The notes under the pieces are model-generated. The model was given only the letters and a program-made list of their open reading frames with translations. It made no database searches and was not told where the DNA came from. Below are positions 1 to 5,363 of a DNA stretch of 11,182 nt, piece after piece. The DNA comes from Calditrichota bacterium (GTDB lineage Bacteria; Zhuqueibacterota; Zhuqueibacteria; Residuimicrobiales; Krinioviventaceae). The translations under genes and the position numbers were made by a program. Position 1 is the first letter of the stretch, and every line of letters starts with the position of its first letter. The DNA lies in assembly GCA_003818595.1 (NCBI GenBank), contig RPQV01000059.1, positions 1-11,182 of the forward strand, given 5' to 3'.

Positions 1-1106
1 AGATATTGCGTTCCCATTTCCCGTAATCGCTTTTTATCGATCTGTGCATCGTCGAGTCCTTCAATAAAGCGCTCAAACTCGACCGGCAACGCTTCAATCG
101 CCGCTGAGGCGAAGGCGGTCTTCCCCGGGTCGCATTTGCGATAAAATTGTTTTTCGAGGATCAGCACATTGGGAAAAATTTCATCGATCACCCGGCTCTC
201 CAGACGGAGAAAAGTCTCGGTATCGATTTCACTCAGCGAAACCTGCACCATCGCACCGTCGGTCACACTTTTTTGGAATTCCTGCAGACGATCATAGATG
301 TTCTGCACAGTTAAATCCGTGCAGTCGATCGTCGGCGCCTTGATCATGGGGCGTGATTCAATTTCATGATAGACGGATTGATGAGAATCCAAGTCAACCG
401 TCAAATATCCGCAGGGGGCATTGTATTCATTGAAACTGGTTCTTTCAGTTGAACTGGAATAGGCGATGTTTGATCTGATCTGCACATGTCTGTGATAATG
501 GCCGAGCGCGACATAAGCGAAAGGAGAACCGGTGATCTTTTCGAAATCCGGCAGACGCTGTTCATTGAATTCGCCCATGCTGTAGGAGGCTTTGCCGCTC
601 CAAGCCCCATGGCTGACCAGCACATGAGGGCCGGCGTTCTTTTGTTTTGCGCTTTTCAACTCCTCAATGGCCTTTTCCAACTCCTCGGTGAGTGAACAAT
701 GGGGGAGGGCAAAAAAGGTGACATCCTCGATGGAAAAGGTTTCCAAACGGCTGGAAAAGGCTGCATAGACATGAGGAAAAAGGGCGAGCGATTCAAAGAT
801 GGAACCTGTGGCCCGAATCCGCGGCGTTTCATGATTGCCCGAGATCAAAACCAGCGGAATTCCCGCGCTGCTGATCTTTTGAATGCCTTCGAGTGCGATG
901 CGGATCGCACGGTTGCTGGGTCGCGGCGTATGAAACAAGTCGCCCGCATGAATCACCACGTCGGGATGATGCATAAAGACAGCGTCAATCACCTGCTTCC
1001 AGGCATTGTAAACATCCTGTTCGCGTTGATTGAGTCCGGTCACCGGATCGATTTTGGTGTATTCAGAATATCCCAGATGAGTATCGGAAACGTGGAGCAA
1101 TTTCAT
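1..1106 (-). CDS. sbcD: SbcD/Mre11-family DNA repair nuclease, 3' end outside window
   Basis: Minus-strand reading frame open from an ATG at 1106 to the left edge (368 complete codons, no stop reached, so the C-terminus is missing). The N-terminus carries the calcineurin-like metallophosphoesterase metal-binding motifs in the expected order: DTH (D8, H10), GDLFH (D56, H59), GNHE (N91, H92), SHG (H166) and GHYH (H203, H205). This order and the spacing fit SbcD/Mre11 double-strand-break nucleases, which work in the cytoplasm with an SbcC/Rad50 ATPase. After about residue 215 comes the less conserved capping region expected of the family. The start is supported by AGAGGA six bases upstream and by a strong promoter. 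An sbcC partner would be expected beyond the left edge but cannot be seen. A stand-alone YhaO/Mre11-like exonuclease is the alternative. Family assignment is firm; the partner is inference. Confidence 0.88.
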   Translation of the reverse strand, partial: MKLLHVSDTHLGYSEYTKIDPVTGLNQREQDVYNAWKQVIDAVFMHHPDVVIHAGDLFHTPRPSNRAIRIALEGIQKISSAGIPLVLISGNHETPRIRATGSIFESLALFPHVYAAFSSRLETFSIEDVTFFALPHCSLTEELEKAIEELKSAKQKNAGPHVLVSHGAWSGKASYSMGEFNEQRLPDFEKITGSPFAYVALGHYHRHVQIRSNIAYSSSTERTSFNEYNAPCGYLTVDLDSHQSVYHEIESRPMIKAPTIDCTDLTVQNIYDRLQEFQKSVTDGAMVQVSLSEIDTETFLRLESRVIDEIFPNVLILEKQFYRKCDPGKTAFASAAIEALPVEFERFIEGLDDAQIDKKRLREMGTQY

Positions 1107-1127
1107 AAATGATCCTCTGATTACGCC

Positions 1128-1156
1128 AATATAAAAACAATCCTTTCCATTGTCAA
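1128..1156 (-). promoter_or_regulatory. Sigma70-type promoter of the SbcD-like gene
   Basis: Read on the minus strand, a perfect -35 TTGACA (1151-1156) is followed by a 17-base spacer and a -10 TATATT (1128-1133). Transcription would start near 1120, giving a leader of about 15 bases that holds the AGAGGA ribosome binding site. This is the best promoter match in the window. Confidence 0.7.
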
Positions 1157-1204
1157 GTCTGCTGAAAATTACAGAGTTGCAATTGAGTGACAAAAAATGA
1201 AACG

Positions 1205-1226
1205 AGTGTGGCTTGAACTCCACACT
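1205..1226. repeat. Inverted repeat, 7-bp arms, possible operator
   Basis: AGTGTGG (1205-1211) and CCACACT (1220-1226) form perfect arms around an 8-base loop. TTTT follows on the plus strand, so a weak hairpin terminator is conceivable, but no plus-strand gene ends upstream. A position between two divergent genes suits a regulator-binding site. The core resembles a TGTG...CACA half-site pair, but the spacing does not match the classical CRP site. Confidence 0.35.
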
Positions 1227-1395
1227 TTTAACCGGCTTACTAAATACTTTATCAATTACAAGGTGGTAATTTTCTAAATATATTATTAATATTGAATTAA
1301 GGGATGAACTATTGAGCGGGTATTTGTTCTCATTTGTGACTTGAAACGGCATAATATTTGAAGCAGGTATTATCAAATAAATCGGCGCTATGAAC

Positions 1396-1403
1396 AGGAG
1401 AGG
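1396..1403 (+). promoter_or_regulatory. Ribosome binding site that favours GTG 1408 as start
   Basis: AGGAGAGG lies inside the longest possible reading frame, just after the ATG at 1390. AGGAG ends seven bases before GTG 1408, an ideal spacing. The ATG at 1390 has no purine-rich motif at a workable distance. This makes GTG 1408 the likelier start. Confidence 0.6.
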
Positions 1404-1407
1404 TGTG

Positions 1408-2433
1408 GTGGACAATCGCACAGAGCAGACCGAATTAAAATTTGATCCGCTGGTGGGTGACAGCGATGCAACAGAACGGCTCAAATGGATGATCCGCAAG
1501 GTGGCGCCGCTGGATGCGACCGTTCTCATATTGGGTGAAACCGGAACGGGCAAAGAGATTGTTGCGCGCATGATTCATGAGAACAGTTCGCATCATCTCG
1601 AACATTTTGTGCCGGTTCATGCAGCCGGAATACCCGAGTCATTGCTGGAGAGCGCGCTCTTTGGACATGAGAAAGGGGCTTTCACCGGCGCTTATAAAAA
1701 CCAAAAAGGTTTTTTTGAAATGGCGGATAACGGCACGCTCTTTTTGGATGAAATCGGCGAAGTCAGCATGACCATGCAGGTCAAGCTCCTGCGCGTCCTG
1801 CAGGACGGCCTCTATTATCGCATCGGTGAGAGCGAACCGCGGGCTTCACACGCGCGCATCATTGCGGCAACGAATAAAAATCTGAAAAAACTGGTAGAAC
1901 AGGGCAAGTTCCGCGAAGATCTCTATTATCGACTGAATGTGATCACGCTGGAAATTCCACCCCTGCGCGAACGTAAAGAAGACATTTCCCTACTGACTCG
2001 TCATTTTCTGCGCAAGTTCATGCAGAAACACAATCGCCTGGGTCTCTATCTCAAACCGGAAACGATCAATCTATTGACGCGCTATTCATGGCCGGGCAAT
2101 GTGCGCGAATTGGAAAATGTGATCGAGCGCATTGTCGCCCTCTCAGATTCCGACTGGATCGGCATTGATGAATTGCCGGCTGAATTAGTGCTACCGGCGC
2201 CGTCATGGACACAGGAGAGCGATCAGTTTTTGCCCTACGCAGGCGCCAAAACTCTATTTGAACGCGAATATATCGTCGATCTGCTGCGTCGCAGCAACGG
2301 CAACATCTCCCAAGCCGCCCGCATCGCCCAGATACCGCGCCAGAATCTGCACATTAAAATTAAAAAATATGATATAAAGTCGCGGATCGAAGAATCCGAT
2401 GACGATCGCGACGATTATCAAAAATGGAATTAG
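1408..2433 (+). CDS. Sigma54-dependent transcriptional activator, PspF-like, no sensory domain
   Basis: AAA+ enhancer-binding protein that uses ATP to remodel sigma54 RNA polymerase at -24/-12 promoters. Numbered from GTG 1408 (341 aa): Walker A GETGTGKE at 43-50, the sigma54-contacting GAFTGA loop at 90-95, Walker B LFLDEIGE at 111-118, the arginine-rich FREDLYYRL segment at 168-176, WPGNVREL at 228-235, and a Fis-type helix-turn-helix at about 293-323 (NGNISQAARIAQ...). An acidic tail rich in Asp follows. The AAA+ domain begins about 15 residues from the start, so there is no receiver, GAF or PAS domain. That layout is like PspF, whose activity is controlled by a partner protein. The ATG at 1390 would add six residues. 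It converges on the epimerase operon and shares its terminator. Target genes are unknown; the neighbouring glycan genes are candidates by position only. Confidence 0.93.
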   Translation: MDNRTEQTELKFDPLVGDSDATERLKWMIRKVAPLDATVLILGETGTGKEIVARMIHENSSHHLEHFVPVHAAGIPESLLESALFGHEKGAFTGAYKNQKGFFEMADNGTLFLDEIGEVSMTMQVKLLRVLQDGLYYRIGESEPRASHARIIAATNKNLKKLVEQGKFREDLYYRLNVITLEIPPLRERKEDISLLTRHFLRKFMQKHNRLGLYLKPETINLLTRYSWPGNVRELENVIERIVALSDSDWIGIDELPAELVLPAPSWTQESDQFLPYAGAKTLFEREYIVDLLRRSNGNISQAARIAQIPRQNLHIKIKKYDIKSRIEESDDDRDDYQKWN

Positions 2434-2455
2434 CCCTTCTCTTGTTTCCTCCTCG

Positions 2456-2489
2456 AAAAAGGCGTTCAGGTTCTGAACGCCTTTTTTTT
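2456..2489. terminator. Bidirectional intrinsic terminator between convergent genes
   Basis: A perfect 9-bp stem, GGCGTTCAG (2461-2469) with CTGAACGCC (2473-2481) around a 3-base loop, is flanked by five A on the left and eight T on the right. It therefore works as an intrinsic terminator in both directions. It lies between the stop of the sigma54 activator (2433) and the stop of the epimerase gene (2499). A GGGGCCCC palindrome directly follows at 2490-2497. Confidence 0.9.
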
Positions 2490-2498
2490 GGGGCCCCC

Positions 2499-3863
2499 TC
2501 AGTGCGTCTCGAATAGCCGTCCCTCTCTGAGCATTTTGACGACGTTCATCAACGCCCGACTGGTGTGATAGGAACCCTTCCAGCTATGGGCTTTCATGTC
2601 GTCGCGCGACTGCGGACGCGTATCGAGTCCGAGGGAATACCAGCCGCCATGCTCCCAATCAATGACATAGGTTTTGATGTACTCCCATTGGCGAAGAAAA
2701 GCCTGGTGATACTTTTCCTCGTCCGGATAGAGCTGCGACATCATCAGCAATGAATTGAGGGCTTCCGCCTGCGACCACCAGTCCTTGTCGTCGCGGATGA
2801 TCCGTGGTTCTCGCTCTCCTTTGAAATAATATCCGGCATGATAGATTCCGCCGACCCGATTGTCCCATCCGTATGTCAACGCATGATCGACCAGCAATTT
2901 GGCGACAGCTGCTGTTCTTTCATCGTCATGCCATCCGAGCGCTGCAGAGGCCTCCAGCAATAAATATCCGGTTTCAATATCATGTCCGAACGAGACATGA
3001 TCCAAACCGTAGTTTTTGCGGATAAACGTCTCGGAAGAGTCCTGCAGCGAGATGGGACGCCAGTCCGCGGTGAAAAATAACCGCATAGTCCCCCGCGGCT
3101 GGGTGATTTTGTCGCGGACGAGCAGCAGCAGTTCGGTCAGGCGCTGACGCAGCAATGAGTCCGGCCAGACGCGATACAATTCGCTGTAAGCTTCGAGCAA
3201 ATGGATGGTTGGATTTTGATCCTTGTAGCCGAATTGCAGCGAATCGCCGGCTGTCGAAGGATATCCCTTGCCAAACGTTCTTCCTTCACGGCTGATGAAT
3301 TGGAAATAGCCGCCGTTTTGCCGATCATAGGCGGTGGCTTCTATCCAATGAAAGATCTGCTGCGCGAAATCCAACGCCTGCGGATCACGAGTCAGCTCGT
3401 AATAGGCGGCTGCAGCGTATAATCCAAAGGCGTTGCCGTAAACCCGCTTTTCATCGCGATAGCCGTCGGTCAGCGGACCGCCCTGGCGCGTGCGCATTTG
3501 ATAAAAGCCGCCGAATTCATGATCCCACATGTATTCAGCCAGAAAACGAAATCCTGCATTGGCGGCGGTGCGGTAAATGGGGACATCGGGATAGAGCTGC
3601 GCCGCTTTGGCGGTGGTCCATACATGTCGCGCCTGGGTGACGATCATCTTGTCCTGTGTTTCTCCGGGTTGCCACAGGGCGTCAAAGTTGGTGAGGAAAC
3701 CGCCGAATTGTTCGTCGATCGTGCGGGGATACCAGCTCTTCAATTCGTTATCCACCAGCGTCCGCTCAATTTCGTCGGCGAGACCGCTCATGTTGGTATT
3801 CGGGTGCTGTGAATAGAGAGATACGGTTCCCAATATCATCCCCATAAGAATCAGACGTTTCAT
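2499..3863 (-). CDS. Exported AGE-family sugar 2-epimerase (cellobiose/mannobiose 2-epimerase type)
   Basis: 454-aa member of the N-acylglucosamine 2-epimerase superfamily, an (alpha/alpha)6-barrel that interconverts glucose and mannose units at the reducing end of oligosaccharides, or acts on monosaccharides. Landmarks in order: ARH (R79, H80), H221 in a PTIHLLEA segment, HDIE (H294, E297), a WW pair at 362-363, and HSWKGSYH (W428, H433). The HDIE and W-x4-H spacings match the catalytic histidines, glutamate and aromatic residues known from cellobiose 2-epimerases. Residues 1-19 (MKRLILMGMILGTVSLYSQ) look like a signal peptide, which suggests periplasmic or surface location; characterised relatives mostly work in the cytoplasm. 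Start ATG 3863 has GAGG seven bases upstream. It is the second gene of a tight unit with the small exported protein. The substrate is not decided; isomerase activity on mannose or another sugar is possible. Confidence 0.88.
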   Translation of the reverse strand: MKRLILMGMILGTVSLYSQHPNTNMSGLADEIERTLVDNELKSWYPRTIDEQFGGFLTNFDALWQPGETQDKMIVTQARHVWTTAKAAQLYPDVPIYRTAANAGFRFLAEYMWDHEFGGFYQMRTRQGGPLTDGYRDEKRVYGNAFGLYAAAAYYELTRDPQALDFAQQIFHWIEATAYDRQNGGYFQFISREGRTFGKGYPSTAGDSLQFGYKDQNPTIHLLEAYSELYRVWPDSLLRQRLTELLLLVRDKITQPRGTMRLFFTADWRPISLQDSSETFIRKNYGLDHVSFGHDIETGYLLLEASAALGWHDDERTAAVAKLLVDHALTYGWDNRVGGIYHAGYYFKGEREPRIIRDDKDWWSQAEALNSLLMMSQLYPDEEKYHQAFLRQWEYIKTYVIDWEHGGWYSLGLDTRPQSRDDMKAHSWKGSYHTSRALMNVVKMLREGRLFETH

Positions 3864-3872
3864 ATGCAGACC

Positions 3873-4361
3873 TCAATTCAAGGTTACGACGACATTCCCC
3901 TCGTCAAGCTTTGCATCCAATCGAGTAAATATTTGACGCAGCAGGCTGAGCAGGTCAGTGAATCCCGGCAAATCATCACCATATTCAAAAGTCACGCGTT
4001 TTTTTTCGGTTGGATAGGCGGCCTGAATCCATTCGGCGCCGCCGTCGGCACAGTCCGGGCAACCCAATGTGTCCGGCAGACTCTGAAACTCCGTCCAGCG
4101 AAACGATTTCACCAGTTGCGCCCATTCTCCTGCGGCGAGATTCTCGCTCCATTCCCGGTCGGGCAGCGCATTCCTGGACGATTTGACGAGTACGGCTTTC
4201 CCCGACGTAATGGTCAAGGTGCTGTAACAATACCCCATGCAATAGCCGAATGAATTGCCGTAAGAAAAGACCGGCTGTTCGGCGGAGGGAAGATAAGGGG
4301 ATTTGTCGCTGGTGCAGCACAGAAACAACACACTGCAAACATAAAGCCATCGTTTATGCAT
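3873..4361 (-). CDS. Small exported protein with paired cysteines, unknown function
   Basis: I chose ATG 4361 (162 aa) because GGAGG lies six bases upstream and translation then begins with a signal sequence: MHKRW, a hydrophobic stretch to about residue 14, then CC at 15-16. The last hydrophobic residues before the cysteines make a poor lipobox, so a lipoprotein is possible but not certain. An in-frame start at 4451 would add 30 residues without export features. The mature part has two cysteine pairs, CMGYC (C41, C45) and CPDC (C101, C104), which could form disulfides or bind a metal. The pattern of an N-terminal C-x3-C followed by a LTI strand, then W/F-x-SLPD, loosely recalls small Bacteroidetes domains of unknown function such as DUF6438; this is a weak memory-based resemblance. 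Its stop is nine bases before the epimerase start, so the two genes are very likely co-transcribed. Confidence 0.75.
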   Translation of the reverse strand: MHKRWLYVCSVLFLCCTSDKSPYLPSAEQPVFSYGNSFGYCMGYCYSTLTITSGKAVLVKSSRNALPDREWSENLAAGEWAQLVKSFRWTEFQSLPDTLGCPDCADGGAEWIQAAYPTEKKRVTFEYGDDLPGFTDLLSLLRQIFTRLDAKLDEGNVVVTLN

Positions 4362-4422
4362 TGAATGCCTCCAGGTTTTGAAACCGGCTGTCAAATGGCA
4401 GGCCTGTCGCGGCTGCTGCACC

Positions 4423-4451
4423 AATGTAATTGATTCAGGCGAATCAAACAA
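4423..4451 (-). promoter_or_regulatory. Candidate promoter of the small-protein/epimerase operon
   Basis: On the minus strand, TTGTTT (4446-4451) is separated by exactly 17 bases from TACATT (4423-4428). The -35 is a partial match; the -10 matches four of six positions. A perfect palindrome fills the spacer, as expected for a regulated promoter. The implied start lies around 4416, leaving a leader of about 55 bases before ATG 4361. Confidence 0.4.
4430..4447. promoter_or_regulatory. Palindrome TTGATTC-N4-GAATCAA, candidate operator
   Basis: Perfect 7-bp arms (4430-4436 and 4441-4447) around AGGC. It sits in the spacer of the promoter candidate at 4423-4451, where a bound regulator would block polymerase. 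The arms begin with TTGAT and end with ATCAA like FNR sites, but the gap between these pentamers is eight bases, not four, so FNR is not indicated. A repressor of the LacI/GntR/MarR type is possible; none is encoded in the window. Confidence 0.45.
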
Positions 4452-4611
4452 ACAATTTCGCAGAATTGATGTAATACCTCAGTCATGGTAACCTATGCAT
4501 CCGCACCTTCACGCAGATCTATACGCAGCTCCGTTGACGAACTGGAAACGATGCACGCAAAAACGCAGCCGCAAAGAATCGCCAAGATTAACCTTAACTC
4601 TCAGCCGCTGA

Positions 4612-4640
4612 TTGTTTTCTTCGTTTGAAAATGATATATT
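4612..4640 (+). promoter_or_regulatory. Possible promoter of the methyltransferase gene
   Basis: TTGTTT (4612-4617), 17-base spacer, TATATT (4635-4640). The -10 is good but the -35 matches only three positions. The predicted start would fall near 4647, within the ribosome binding site, giving a very short leader of about 15 bases. This resembles the equally short leader inferred for the SbcD-like gene. Confidence 0.35.
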
Positions 4641-4662
4641 AACGAGGAAGGAGATCAGAATC

Positions 4663-5136
4663 ATGAATATCATGGGCAAACCGGCCATTAATCCTTTTTT
4701 ATTTTTCAGCGGTAAAATAAGCGGCTATATGGTCTGGACGATGCTGGCTTTAAATCTGTTGCATATTCCCACGATTCATGGGATACAAATCGCCGCACTT
4801 GAAATACCATCGCTGATTTTGTTGGCCGTGGGAATGGGATGGGCCCTGCTCGGTCTTGGGCATCTTGGGAAATCGACACGATTCGGCCTGCCGGTGGAAT
4901 CAACAAAATTCAAGACCAAAGGAATTTATCGCTTGAGCAGAAACCCGATCTATCTGGGATTATTTTGCATAACCCTATCTGCGATCTTGAATAATGTCAA
5001 TGTCATTACGATTATATTGGGAATGTACAGCACGATCGTCTATCACTTTATTATTCTGGGTGAAGAACGGTTTCTCGAACAGAGATTTGGTGAAGAATAT
5101 AAAATGTATAAATCAAGAGTGAGAAGATACCTTTGA
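4663..5136 (+). CDS. Membrane methyltransferase, isoprenylcysteine carboxyl methyltransferase (ICMT/PEMT) family
   Basis: 157-aa integral membrane protein. Start ATG 4663 is chosen because AGGAAGGAG (4645-4653) lies nine bases upstream; the reading frame is open further up (TTG 4612) but that part overlaps the promoter-like element. Hydrophobic segments occur at about residues 20-36, 45-67, 96-112 and 113-133. The family signature is the GIYRLSRNPIYLG segment (87-99), equivalent to the R-H/N-P-x-Y-x-G motif, and the C-terminal GEERFLEQRFG-EY-x2-Y-x3-V-R (133-155), which in this family binds S-adenosylmethionine. Bacterial members methylate lipids or small molecules, mostly of unknown identity; the eukaryotic prenyl-cysteine substrate should not be assumed. 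Lies between the epimerase operon and the alpha-galactosidase, with no clear functional tie to either. Confidence 0.85.
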   Translation: MNIMGKPAINPFLFFSGKISGYMVWTMLALNLLHIPTIHGIQIAALEIPSLILLAVGMGWALLGLGHLGKSTRFGLPVESTKFKTKGIYRLSRNPIYLGLFCITLSAILNNVNVITIILGMYSTIVYHFIILGEERFLEQRFGEEYKMYKSRVRRYL

Positions 5137-5259
5137 AAACCCCTGCAGGTGGACAGCGGAACTTTGCAGGAACAGTCAGAGTCAGCGGGATGGCAGTGTC
5201 AAGTGATCTTTCAGGACCAGGACGGAAATGATCTGGCGAGATTGACCAAGCCGCTTTAG
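5137..5259 (+). other. In-frame open segment after the methyltransferase stop, possible gene remnant
   Basis: After the TGA at 5134-5136 the same frame stays open for 40 codons to a TAG at 5257-5259. The translation has protein-like character (for example WQCQVIFQDQDGND followed by LARLTKPL) and contains a GTG codon at 5149, but no good ribosome binding site precedes it. It could be the 3' relic of a lost gene, a readthrough extension or chance. No transmembrane character and no recognised domain. Confidence 0.25.
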
Positions 5260-5363
5260 AAAACAGGACAATCTGGCGTGAGTCCGGTATCATTGCATTT
5301 TTTGGAATAGGAATCAAAGACAGATTTTTCGTCATTTATTAACCATTGAACGATGAGGCGGCA

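Larger units (their letters stand above)
1107..1407. other. Divergent AT-rich intergenic region
   Basis: Region between the divergent SbcD-like gene and the sigma54 activator. It holds the minus-strand promoter at 1128-1156 and the inverted repeat at 1205-1226. An AT-rich stretch (about 1235-1305) lies nearer the activator, and no good plus-strand promoter stands out. I see no small gene or RNA in it. Confidence 0.5.
4362..4662. other. Divergent intergenic region upstream of epimerase operon and methyltransferase
   Basis: Holds the operon promoter and palindrome on the minus strand and a promoter-like element at 4612-4640 on the plus strand. The middle (about 4456-4611) has no gene, hairpin or RNA that I recognise; the hexamer ACGCAG occurs three times at irregular spacing and is probably chance. 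Confidence 0.5.

Noticed and set aside
699..1112. 137-codon plus-strand open frame at the left end
   Set aside because: It lies opposite the SbcD-like gene, whose motifs are unambiguous on the minus strand; the plus-strand protein has no domain or start signal.
4402..4425. GG-N10-GC arrangement on the minus strand as a possible sigma54 promoter
   Set aside because: Only the invariant GG and GC match; the TGGCAC and TTGCA surroundings are poor, so it is not a credible -24/-12 element.
4511..4568. ACGCAG hexamer repeated three times
   Set aside because: Spacings of 12 and 40 bases are irregular and the unit is too short to distinguish from chance.
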